Shown: piece after piece, positions 48,002 through 58,599 of the stretch
Position numbering within the stretch: position 1 is the stretch's first letter
Layout: the number at the start of each line of letters is the position of its first letter
NCBI GenBank assembly: GCA_973895155.1
Contig: OZ316895.1
Location: 18,972,001 to 19,036,000, forward strand
Length of the DNA stretch: 64,000 nt
Direction: 5' to 3'
Origin: Marsupella aquatica
Taxonomy: Eukaryota > Marchantiophyta
Made by a program: the position numbers and the translations under genes
Notes under the pieces: model-generated
What the model saw: the letters and a program-made list of their open reading frames with translations, nothing else
The model's database searches: none
Told to the model about the DNA's origin: nothing

Positions 48002-48125
48002 TAGCGCCTGGCGCTATCTTATCGGTATTTCAGGAAACAAATAGTTGGCGTTGAGAACATCAAGCACAACACAATGATATTTAACGGTGTAGCCTAAACG
48101 ACAAAATTATCAGCGCCTGGCGCTA
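48002..48125. repeat. Two 15-bp quasi-palindromes past the transposase 3' end, copy 2
   Basis: TAGCGCCTGGCGCTA at 48002-48016 and CAGCGCCTGGCGCTA at 48111-48125. They mirror the position of 13011-13025 in copy 1 and mark the left part of transposon copy 2. Confidence 0.85.
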
Positions 48126-49800
48126 ACAAAACATGACGCGACATAAATAACACTTTTCCGTTGACATACGACAAAATCAATATAACCGTTTGGACCAATA
48201 ATACAACCTACATCATCATGATTCATGCTATAAACCATGAGCATTTTGCCTCTCTAATATGAGCTGAACCTCTCCAACAGTGAGAATTGGTTGGCTGGTC
48301 AATGTAGATTCCTCAACGTCTAGTTTGAAAACGGTAAGGAAAATCCAATACAAATGTTTGCAAGGCATATATGGATGTTTCTGAGAATGTCGCCGATAGA
48401 AATCCTCACACGAGCAAGTGGGGAAAATGCAAATTTGAACAAAATAACAATTTGGCGTCCGCATATTTTCGTGCGTTTGCACCTTAAACTGCTTTCCCCA
48501 TGCATTCCCAATCGCAACATCCCACTCTCCCTGAATGGACATCGTCTCTTTTTTTGCAGACGCAATTCTGTTCATGTGACCCTGGGTAAGATTTGACCGA
48601 GGAACCGTATTCCTCCCATTCCGGCTTCGGAGACAAACATTGGGTTCGACAAGATTCACATGTTCTGGAAAGATATTGACATTGATTTGAAGATCAAAAT
48701 CTGACGGGGGTGTAGTTGTACGTTCATTTCCGCGCACTAGGGAGATTCCGTTGTCAAGAAGATATTGCAGCTCGTCTTCCGAAACATTTGTCCCTTTCAA
48801 AACGGGAAGAACATCTGGGAAAGGGGGCAGGTTCAATACACCTCGACGAGGGCGGCTTCTGTAACATGTATTGTTTGGGCAAAACCAAATCATTTCGGTT
48901 ATGGGTCCCCCCCTAAAAATGCGTTGTCCTTTGACAACAACGCCGATAACACCATGTGGTGAGGGAAATCCAACTTTTTTCATGCGATTGCGACACTCAT
49001 CTCTTTCAAAATTACGGGAAAATGATCCGTTGCACTGAGGACCAGCGCCAAAATTTGAAGTTCGACGTAATTGCCATGCAGCTGGAGCAACCTCGGTCTC
49101 ACGGACAAGATACTCTTGTAACGGTTGCTGAAGCACGGAGGGAGCAGTCTGGGGAAGCCTCGTTGAACGCGTTCGGTCTCGAGCAGGAGGGGTATTGAAA
49201 TCGACATCTTCTCCACCGCCCGAAATGTCACTTCCAGACAGATTAACAACAGGATTAACTTGAGGCGTGGGGCCAGGGATAGCATCAAACGTCGTGAGAT
49301 TAAGATTCTTCCTTTTCATCGATCTAGTATTGGGTGAGGTGACAAGGATTTTATCATGCCTATGGGAGTCTTGTGGCGAGATATTCCCAGAAGCATGTCC
49401 TTTCCTCTTCAAAGATTTGGTGACAACGTGTCCATTGAGAGGTGCACGTCTCTCCAACTCAAACTCGGCAGCATTGGACAGTAGCATATTCATTGCATCT
49501 TCATACAACTTGGGGGAGCATGCCTAGTCCGCTGATCGGAAAGCGAGTTCCCAAATTGTTGGACCTTTTCCTCTATGCAACCCTTTCCGATACGCAGTGT
49601 AAGCAGCAACCTAAGAAATAGCTCGATTTTGGTCCATTTCACATGCCTCAAAGAGGCCAACCTTTTTCTTCATTACCCATGCTTTCATACCTGCGTGCAC
49701 GGACTCTGATCCTGTACAATTAGGAATCTTAGCCCCTTCTTCGACACTCTTGTTCTGCAATTACATAGAATAAATTGTCCGTTATGCAACAAGAAAACAC

Positions 49801-49927
49801 TAGCGTCGGGCGCTAGTGAAGTACAGTCTGTACCTAGAAGTAAAAACTGGCACTGTCCATTAAGGGATGACTTATTGCGTCGTATTGTGTCATATCACAG
49901 TTTGAATAAATGATAGCGCCAGGCGCT
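49801..49927. repeat. Two 15-bp quasi-palindromes in the transposase intron, copy 2
   Basis: TAGCGTCGGGCGCTA at 49801-49815 and TAGCGCCAGGCGCTA at 49913-49927, both inside intron 49755-50040. Confidence 0.88.
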
Positions 49928-51778
49928 AGTATTAAAGGATGCTATGGTATTGTAATATTTGAATATGGATACAAACATTTTGTAATGAGAATATAGCACA
50001 GTAATACCTAAAGAGCGGAAAGCAAAGTAAACTAACTTACCAAACGAATAAAATTTCCCCATTGCCTCCACCTGACGACCCACCATGAAATCCAACTCGG
50101 GAGCATCCGAAGCTTCCCCGGGACACAGTTACCTGACTTCCACCACAAATCAATCTCCCTTGAAATTCTGTAAGCCTCTACAAACGTGGGGGCATTTCGC
50201 ATCTTATCCCAAAGCCTCCGATGCTCTCCTTGACTCTCTTCAATCACTCCTTCAACTGAATGGCGACGGAAGGCTTGGTAGAAATGGAATGCGACAGTTC
50301 GCTCACGCTCAGGGTTTGGATACCCTCCAAAAAAGACATTTCGGACTGCCAGCCAACCAGCTTGAGCATTGTCCGCCATGAATCCATGAATAATCGGATT
50401 TTCTAATCCATTCTCCTTGGACACCTCAATCATTAGTCTCCAAGCCTTCTCGAACGACTCTGTATCCTCCGCTTTTAGTTCGCAGGTAAATAAGGTACAC
50501 AGAGCGCGATAGTTATGATCGTAAATATGCGCACTAAAAGTAATCAAGTCTTTTGTGAGTCGTTTCATCACATCAAAACTTACCCAAGAACCTTCGAGAC
50601 TTCCACCAGGTTGCATTTGTCTCAAAAGATCGACGCCTGATCCATGGCCGATCGAAGTCATCTTGAATATGTGAGGACGGTCTTCTTGAGACCCTTGACC
50701 TGGTAGGAGGTACCTTTGGAGGAAAGGTATGTTGACATTTCTTTGATACCGAACAAGAAAATCTAGTTCACCTCGACCTTTCTGGTCCTGTCTAACACTA
50801 CGAAAGAGGGACGCAAACTTCTGGGGTGTGGAAACTACCATGAGCGACTCAAATATCTCGGTTTCTTCAATATCTTGAATATCTTCCACACTTTCATACA
50901 AGGACTTTACAAAAGACCCTGTTGCCACATTTTTTACACCAACAGGAGTGAAAATTGGATTTCCTTCCAATTTCTTTTTGATAACCTCCTCAACAATCTT
51001 CTCTGCGCTCCAAGAAAACACCTTTCTTGAAGGATGGTTGTGCATCCCCATATGAATTGCCAAGCGGGACATGTGAGTACAGGTTTCTGAGTCAACTAGA
51101 AGCTAGGGGTACATGTAAAATAACCTTGCTGGACAAGATTGGACACAAAACGGAACTTGATCACAAAATTGGCAAACAACTCCACCTTCGTCAAGGAAGG
51201 AGCCAACACGATGTTGCCCGCCAAGTTTAGGGGTTCCACCCCAGGCCTTCTGGTTCCTCCTTTTCTTCCGTCGAAAATAGTCGCAAGTATTATTCCTACA
51301 CTCAATGGAACCAGTGCACATTACTTTACCAAATTCCCAATATTTCTTGGGATGAACATTAGCTGATGTAGGAAATATTCTGGTCCAGATGTAGCAATCC
51401 TTCGACCGGTCCATGTCGCGTAGACGTGACCCCTTTGAAAGAGCTCCCGTAGGAGGCAACTCGAATACAATATTTCCATTGTATTTCTTTGGCAAACAAC
51501 CGACTTGTTCATGGCAGAAGTCCCCAGCCGCGATGAACCTCGAGATTTCACTGGAACCAGTTGACTTGAGAATGGTATCCATTGCACTTCTCCGATACAC
51601 AATGGAATTTTTGGTAAAAACTGCTCTAACCTCCTGTTTAACAGGGGTAACCTCCTGTTTAACAACTGTGTGAGGGGGTTTATCACTAGACTCAGGCAAA
51701 CTAGAAGGTCCATCATCGTCGCTATCTGAAAGCAAGACAACATCAACAAAGGGTTTGGATGAAGATGGGAGATCGGAT

Positions 51779-52034
51779 TGCGGCGGCGTTGCTGATTGAG
51801 GGGTCTGCTTTTTGGGGGGCTGCTGTGGGAAGGGCATGGGTGCTCTCTTGATCGGTGTTATTTCCCTTCTTTGAGGGGGGGCTCTCCCTGGGGCTTTGAT
51901 GCTCTCTTTTGTGCTTTTGGGCTCTCTTTGTGGCTCGCTAGTGTGCTATTGCTGTCCCTGTATTAAGGGCTGTTGTTCCCCCTATCCGTGGGGTCTTTCA
52001 CGGTATTAAAATTTATAAAAAAAACCATTCCAAG
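51779..52034 (+). mobile_element. Short non-LTR-type insertion (SINE or truncated LINE) in the transposase
   Basis: An 18-bp duplication GAAGATGGGAGATCGGAT flanks it exactly (51761-51778 and 52035-52052). The insert is 256 bp, GC-rich at its left and ending in an A-rich stretch (TTTATAAAAAAAACC). A long duplication and an A-rich end fit target-primed reverse transcription. Removing it restores the transposase reading SDLPSS-SKPFVDVV. Confidence 0.7.
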
Positions 52035-52321
52035 GAAGATGGGAGATCGGATGCGACTGGTTTTCGAATGACAATAGAATACCGAATTCCTGCATTCAGG
52101 TGCCAAAAACGAATCCCGTCATCAACATCAAAAGAAGCAGTGAAATTAGAGGCTTCATCTCCGTTCCCCTCCTCCAAAATGTTTTCAATGTCATTCAAAT
52201 CCAAACCAAAGCGCCCACAGAGATAATTCTCACTAACTTGCTTGTATACGTCATTGGCCGACAATGGAATGGATACAAGGTCACCCGTAGACGGACGCGT
52301 CAGAATGATTGACCTCGACAT

Positions 52322-53292
52322 TGTAAGATCATCCAACCCAAAAACACTCAGTTCACAATAATGAATGACGTCTTCGAATGCACACAATGGTATTCATAGT
52401 CAATAATCCGTTTGTTAGAGCCGTTAGAATACGACAGAATCACTACCGGTCGAAACCACATCTGACACAATAAATGTTTTTTGTCGTTATGTCAACGACA
52501 TTTACACTAATGAGCCTAAGATGTCCATTTACGAAGACCATAATCATGTTTATTAAATCATCTTAATTGAGTAGCGTCGGGCGCTACTCAAACATCATCA
52601 CTCCAACATGGACCCAAAATGGTTCAATATATGTTTAGCGCCAGGCGCTACTCAAACCCACACCCTAAATTGTGGTATAAAACTGGAAAATTTTATCCAA
52701 AGTTTCAGAATAAATCCTAATGTTTGTAGCTATTTTCCAAATATTATCTAAAATTTTACCAAAATGTTCCCATTTAATATTAGCGTCGGGCGCTAATCTG
52801 AAACGGTAATCATGACATTCATTTAAGGCAAAATATTCAAAAATTGTATTCATTTTGTTTTTTATTTTATACTTTAGGGTCAATGTTGGCCTAACTTAGG
52901 GAAATTTTAGGGTTTGAATATTGATCGTTTTGGGTAGCGCCAGGCGCTACCATTGACCAATATCAGATTTGACCTAGGAATATAGATTAAAATAACCGAA
53001 CTCTTCTTTAACGGTCATATTCAACGGTAACGTTAGGTCGCGTAACGTTGAAGATATGCCAACGGTATTCTAAACCACTAATCCAGAATTGACAAGTGGC
53101 GCTCAGGAGAATGTCGTAAATAGATATCAATGTAGCGAGTGGATAGTTTAGAGATGATACTCTCCCCACCTCCCTTGTCCGTTGTATTTAGGCTCCGTTT
53201 CGAAGGTTCTTTGTGCAAGAATTCTCTAGAAGAAGTACGGTACGAATGCGGTACTCAACACGATTGTGAAGCACTTCGTGTGTGGGCGAAAC
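52322..53292. promoter_or_regulatory. Divergent spacer of copy 2 with four palindromes
   Basis: No gene supported. Copies of the 15-bp element lie at 52572-52586, 52636-52650, 52781-52795 and 52935-52949, alternating TAGCGTCGGGCGCTA and TAGCGCCAGGCGCTA. It separates the starts of the transposase (52321, minus) and the ParB-methyltransferase gene (53293, plus), so both promoters should lie here. Confidence 0.6.
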
Positions 53293-56200
53293 ATGGACCC
53301 TCTCCCCACCACCTCGCATGGGTATAGTGCTAACGGGCAGAGAGAGCAGATCCATTCCCAGACATCCGAGTGCTCGTTTTCTGGATCTATTTACAGTCGT
53401 CGTGTGACACGGTCTACAGCATCCCAAGATCCTAAAACAATCACGGTAGTCACATTTCCGAAGAGCAGGAGAGCAAAGATGGACGATCTCGACACATACG
53501 CTGTGGAAGATCGAGGAGAACTGTCACTGACGATGTCCGACATTATCTCCAAGCACGTTATGGTGTTTGGCAAGGATTTTCGAGGGCACAACAAAGACCC
53601 CCCAAGGATTCCAATGTGCCGCTTGGTTCACATGGAAGTTGTCCGCACCTTACAGAAGGGAAGTCCTTCAATTGAAAAGTTGAAGGACTCTTTTCGTAGC
53701 ACAGGATACAACTCAAAAATTGGAATGTTGTTCTATGTCCAGCCGGCAGATTCGAATGGGAATGTCCAGACGTGTACTCCAGAAATTCGAGCGACCTAGG
53801 ACCCTATGTGGGTGGCCGAGAACGAGAAGTTTGAAGCTGAATGTGCGGCCGATCTAGACTTCATGGTGTTACAAGATAAGATGTTTTATGTTTTTGATGG
53901 TAACCATCGACTTTACGCATGGTCGATCGTTTCGAAAGAAAATCCGAAAGATAGCAAGTATCACCCGCGTGTGCAATGTACTATCTTCAAGGGTGAAAAG
54001 GGATCTTTGATTGAAATTGAGGCAGCTATGCATACTGTGAACCAGTAAGTCTCTCTTTGAATTTCACCTATCCTTATCTTTTATAGTGTAGTTTTTACTA
54101 GCGCCTGGCGCTATTGACTGACAAATTCTTCTGTAGACTTGGACAGGCCGTGGTGGAACCTTCCTGGATACTTGATGCAGACCGAATTAAGATGATTTTG
54201 TCCAATGATCTAGAATACTACAAATCAATCATCGATGGGGCAAACTTCAAGAAGTTTGGGCAGGTGATGCAGAAGACTCGAAAAGGATCGTGGTATTCCA
54301 AGAAAATGCCTCAAGAAGCACTTCTATATATCTTATGCGAGAATAAGATTAAATCATATTCTCGACAATTCAAGATGGACATGGAGTCGGCTACCGCTCA
54401 GGGAAATCCTTGGTCTCTGGAAGAGACATCCAAACGACATGCGGTCATGATGAAAGAAGCAACGAAGGATTGGGCGATCAAGGTCTCAAAGATCACTCCC
54501 TTGTTGAGTCCTGAGTTTGAAGACTTCATGACAACCTGTGCTAAGATGTATCCGATGACAGAGGTGAACAAACGCGAGAAGAAACCGGATGCGGTTGTTT
54601 GTACCATGGATCGTGCCAGGTTATTTACAGCAGTCTCCGCCCTCGACCCCAAATTGAGGAGCACTTTGTTAGTAGCGCATTGCACGCCAGAGCTTAGGAT
54701 CGGAAGCAGTTCTTTCATCCGCAAAGCGTTAGCAATGACCCTGTGAAGCAGTGGTGCCACACTTGGCAAACTTGGAATAGCGTGGAGGGAATTGCCATTG
54801 GTGCATGCAGATTGCCCTCCAGCAAATCAGTGAAATAATTCCTTCCAATCGATTGGAGGAATGGAAGTGTGAGTCTTATGATTCACTCGTTGAAATAGTG
54901 TGCAATGATTTCAAAAAATTTGGGGATGCAGTGAAAGGTAAGTTTTTCAATACGATGTGGATGTCCAAGTACCCGGACAAGGAAGACTACACATTCAAGA
55001 ATCAAAAGCGCGCGAAACGATATGTCTATCGTTTCTTCATGCACATGGAGATTGTGAAGCCTGACTATTTTTGGGCTTACCCAATTGCTTTCCAGAATTG
55101 GGTCATCTGCATAGATGGAGACATTTTGGCCGAACTGTATTCGATGTATCCCACTGAGGGTATACTTCCACCAAGGAAATTGTCCGAGTGGGAGAGAATT
55201 CACTGCCCTTGGTACCTTGACACCGACAGGTGGGATTCTCCTTTTAACGACACTGAGAAGGATGCTTTCCATAAACTGTCTAAATCCCAAGTTCCGAGAC
55301 AATTTGTCTCCGACATGAAGCAAGGAATTGAGGGGGACGTCAACTCGTCGACGACTGAGTTGCAAAAAAAATGCAAAACCACAGTGGTTCATGTTGATCG
55401 AAGCCGTAAACCAAGAGCCAAAGCCAAGGCGGATGCCCCTGTGGCAAGTGCTAGTGCCAAGTCTGGGAAAAAACGTAAGCTACACCTCCTTCTTCCGACT
55501 TCCTTCTTTGTTAGCGCCTGGTGCTATCATGTGTCGTAAGTTTAATGTGTCTTATTTCCCAAAATTAATGTGGGTGTTTTGACAGCGCCTGGCACTAATA
55601 CTCTTTCTGTGATTGACACCGTTTTTAGGTAGGTGGTCAAAAATCTGATGCCGCCACGGATGACACAAAAGTTGATGCAACACCAGAAGTCTCTGAGGCC
55701 AACACTGGTGCCAATCCAGACCCCATCACCCCCGTTGAGAAGGGAAAGGTTATAGTTCCTATGGATGCTACAAGCACAAAGAAGAAGAAGAAGAAAAGGA
55801 CCATCGATGTCTGGGAATCGTCGTGAGATAATGCTTCTGGGGCCGGTATCCAACGGGATGTGGGGACTTTCAAGACTAAACTCGGAAGACACTGTATGGT
55901 CAAATCAAGCTTGGCAGAATTCATTGATAGTGCATTTAGTAAGGAAGAGAAGCCAGATTGGGTCTCAGACGCTGAGAAGTGGGGTAAGGATTTGATCAAG
56001 TCGGGGTGTAGAGATAAAGGAATCATTTGAGGTGGGAAGGAACGATCATTTGGGGTGAATGCGGGTTTCATCTATCTCCCAACTGGTTTGAAACCCACAA
56101 TTGTTGACCGTCGGGTCCCGAAATGGAATGTCACAGACCACACAGCAGCCGAATCATTCTTTTGGGCGATGGACCCTTTCCTTTCCGATGACGGCATGCT

Positions 56201-57016
56201 CCATATCTTATACTCGGATGACCACGACCAGATTTCCCAGGTCATTTCTGCATGTTAGCAATCCAAGAAGTTCATGTGCATCAATACGCACAATGTTTTC
56301 ATGTCTGTCCCAATGTACAGATCCAAGACAGATGTCCAGGTAAATGTTCTCTATACTAGTGCCCGGCGCTACTCTTTCTTTCTTAGTAGGTCTTCTCTCA
56401 TGAATAACAGATTTTTAAAATCCAGTTGGTTTGTCAACTTTTGCAGGTCTTCACTCTTAGACTGGATATATTTTGTCGGGTTTCTTTTAAAGGAAAGGTC
56501 CCAAAGGATCCAAGATTCAAGCCGTTATCTAGCGCTGAAGATCCTTCAATCTCAAACCTTATTGGGCTACAATCTTTGAAGGAAGATCATTGTCCTGAAC
56601 TCCATTTTACTGGGAATTCTCGACTACCGGTTGGTTTTATGCAAACTGTCCTTGAACTCTTTACGATACCTAAGGATATTGTAATTGATTGGACCGTCGG
56701 CTCAGGTAGTACGTTCATTGCTGGGGATTACTCAGGCTGTTTTGTCATCGGGTTAGAAAATCGTCGGGAGTTTGTTGAGACCGCTTCAAGGATTTTTTTG
56801 GATCTCATTTCTCCCAAACCTTTGGAGACACAACCTCCCCCTCCTCAAATAACCGGACGGAAAAAGAAAGATAGACTTAGATCTGTCCTCAATTTTGATT
56901 CGGACGAAGATGATGGGACGCCAGAAGATGATGTTCCTGAGGATGTAAATGACGGCGGGAAAGAGGAAACCCGACATGATGGGTCAACGGAGGACAGCGA
57001 AGAGTCTTCCGAGTAA
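53293..57016 (+). pseudogene. ParB-like / amino-DNA-methyltransferase gene, transposon copy 2
   Basis: Exons 53293-54044, 54137-55474, 55629-56339 and 56447-57016 with GT..AG introns, matching copy 1 for the first two introns. Domains: a Ser/Arg-rich start; a ParB/sulfiredoxin-like domain with DGNHRLYAW near 53895; an unrecognised middle region of about 450 residues; a Lys-rich linker; then a class-beta N4/N6-type methyltransferase fold. Its C-terminal motif I reads DWTVGSGST at 56687-56713 and continues FIAGDYSGCFVIGLENRREF. The catalytic DPPY-type motif is expected upstream; the nearest candidate is VPKW at 56115-56126, which is atypical. The tail is acidic (FDSDEDDGTPEDD). Damage: TAG at 53797 and 56256, TGA at 55824 and 56028, and two frameshifts near 54700-54810. 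It would modify DNA amino groups on adenine or cytosine, if active. Diverges from the transposase. Confidence 0.75.
54099..56371. repeat. Four 15-bp quasi-palindromes in the methyltransferase introns, copy 2
   Basis: 54099-54113 in intron 54045-54136; 55512-55526 and 55583-55597 in intron 55475-55628; 56357-56371 in intron 56340-56446. None lies in an exon. Confidence 0.88.
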
Positions 57017-57129
57017 TTTTTGTCTCTCGTAAGCTCCTTTATCCTTTCAATTGTTGGCTAACCATCAATTCCACCGGTTCTATCTGTTAAGTACTTACTT
57101 CCTCTTTCTCTTCCGATTCTCTTTTGAGC

Positions 57130-57441
57130 AGATCAGAATGGAACCAAAGAAAACGGTTTCAACTCCGGAGGAAAGTGGCTCAAAATGTAATCATCACTCC
57201 CGAGAAGCCGTTTGTGTTGCCATCATACGCTGAGAACGTTACGAGGAAGGTAGAGAAATTTAGAACGCTCTGCTGGGAAACAAAAGGACTTAGGCTTCTT
57301 AGGGGAGTAGACAGGAAGTTCATGAGGAACCCCTACATAGATGATGTTTCTAGAAGCAAGTATATTGATGATGAGGCAGAGTCGACCGACAGATCTCATA
57401 GCTCCCAGAATGAGAGCTCAGAATATGACACTGAAGGGTAG
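57130..57441 (+). CDS. Small C-terminal or separate protein of transposon copy 2 (about 100 aa, unknown)
   Basis: An open frame follows an acceptor-like TTTTGAGCAG at about 57122-57131. It reads SEWNQRKRF, ITPEKPFVLPSYAENVTRK, LRGVDRKFMRNPYIDDV and ends in a Ser/Glu-rich tail, stopping TAG at 57439. No known domain. It could be a last exon of the methyltransferase gene reached by skipping the stop at 57014, or a separate small gene. A GTAAGC donor-like site at 57026 lies just after the stop. The equivalent region of copy 1 is outside the window, so conservation cannot be tested. A further short frame (57670-57873) is unconvincing. Confidence 0.35.
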   Translation, partial: RSEWNQRKRFQLRRKVAQNVIITPEKPFVLPSYAENVTRKVEKFRTLCWETKGLRLLRGVDRKFMRNPYIDDVSRSKYIDDEAESTDRSHSSQNESSEYDTEG

Positions 57442-57503
57442 CAATTTTCTCCTCTATCAGGTCAAACTTCCTCCCAACTGTACAAGTATGCCCTTGGTTT
57501 TTG

Positions 57504-58378
57504 TTAGCGCCGGGCGCTATTGAATTTATTAAATATGAATTGAGTTTGATGGAGGTTGCCCCTTCCATTCAATGGTTAATGTGGTCTTTAGTAACGTCCT
57601 TTGTGTGGGTTCCTCTCCTTGTTTAACTAGCGCCCGACGCTCCCCAAAAAACACGTTTGAAGTTTCCGTTTGATATTTGTCGTTTCCGCCATAGTGTCAT
57701 TTGGCTTTCAGTCGGCGACTGGTACCGTCAAGAGGACCAATAACAGGAAATCCAAGCCCCTTGTAAACATACTATTGTTTCTTTCAAAGTCCATTGCTCT
57801 CGTTCTTCTCCTTCTCGATTCCATGGAAGGCCAGTGTATCGACGGCCCACGAGAGCATATGTCAACTTCCGATTAGATGGTTTCCGCCATGATCCAGATC
57901 ATCAGGACGCTGGGATTGATGATGACTATCACTCTTTGAGCTAGGGCATTGTACGAGGAAGCACCCACCGGGAGTATTAGCGCCTGGCGCTAGTTACAAT
58001 TGCACTGGAAACTTTAGTGCTCCTATGTAGCAATATTTGTACATCAAGGACAATATGTTTCACTTAAATAAAAAAGCTCGGGTTTCTTTTCTTTCAATTT
58101 CCCGTTAGAAGTTATGACTCAGATACCTTGGTTAAGTCCTACTTCTGTGCTTTGATATTGAACTTAGACTATTAATAATCTTTGGTTTCTACTTGGATCT
58201 CAGCCTGAACATCAATCCTATGTTCTCATGATTTTCTCCACAAAGCATTAGAAGCGGCCGGCTCTAGTATTCGGCATGTTTGGGCGATTAATGTTTCATT
58301 ATTTTGGGTTCAAACACCCGGCGCTAGTATTCATTATGATGCGTTTGTGATTGTTTTGCCTGTAGACTCCCGGCGCTA
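57504..58378. repeat. 15-bp quasi-palindromes and half-sites at the right side of copy 2
   Basis: Full copies at 57504-57518, 57628-57642 and 57978-57992. Half-sites CGGCGCTA end near 58326 and 58378. No gene is seen between 57900 and 58590. The right end of the transposon is probably between 58380 and 58600 but I could not match terminal inverted repeats with confidence. Confidence 0.7.
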
Positions 58379-58599
58379 GTATTTGGCATCGCATAATTAT
58401 CAGTATTTTAGGAACGGGTTTTTTTAATTTTGCCACAATACCAGGAGAAATGTGCTCCCAAAATAGGAAATTTTGCTGTTACCAGTTCCTGTTATAGTTT
58501 TCTGTTTGTTGTTTACTGCCTTTTGTAAACACCTCTTGATGTGGAGGAGTCTCGTGGTTGGCATGTAGTTTTACCATAGCTCACCTAGAGTTTGAAGGA

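Larger units (their letters stand above)
48228..52321 (-). pseudogene. MULE-like transposase, transposon copy 2 (nearly intact)
   Basis: Exon 1 is 52321-50041, exon 2 is 49754-48228, intron 50040-49755. Domains in order: an N-terminal block (MSRSII, DVDDGIRFW); an acidic linker with LLSDSDDDG; a GCM1/WRKY-like zinc finger (SIECRNNTCDY, CQFCDQVPFC, CPARLFYMYP, MHNHPS); a MULE-like core with SFDVMKR and FMADNAQAGW (two Asp) and YRISREIDLWW (candidate Glu); the GSESVHAGMKAW motif; and C-terminal SWIM finger CSCEDFYRRH...CKHLYW. Total length is about 1,200 residues. The start at 52321 is chosen over 52387 because copy 1 begins equivalently. Damage is light: TAG at 51103, 49611 and 49524, plus a 256-bp insertion at 51779-52034. 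It is divergent to the ParB-methyltransferase gene. It would catalyse movement of the whole unit. Confidence 0.8.

Noticed and set aside
29648-49613. UAG read as glutamine (alternative code, as in some ulvophyte algae)
   Set aside because: The young Ty3 pol (34551-36700) has about 710 codons with many Gln and not one in-frame TAG, and older copies also carry frameshifts. Decay of methylated CAG explains the pattern better. I kept it as an alternative in the finding.
404-57992. CRISPR array made of the 15-bp palindromes
   Set aside because: Spacing is irregular (tens to thousands of bases), copies fall in introns, and the DNA is eukaryotic.
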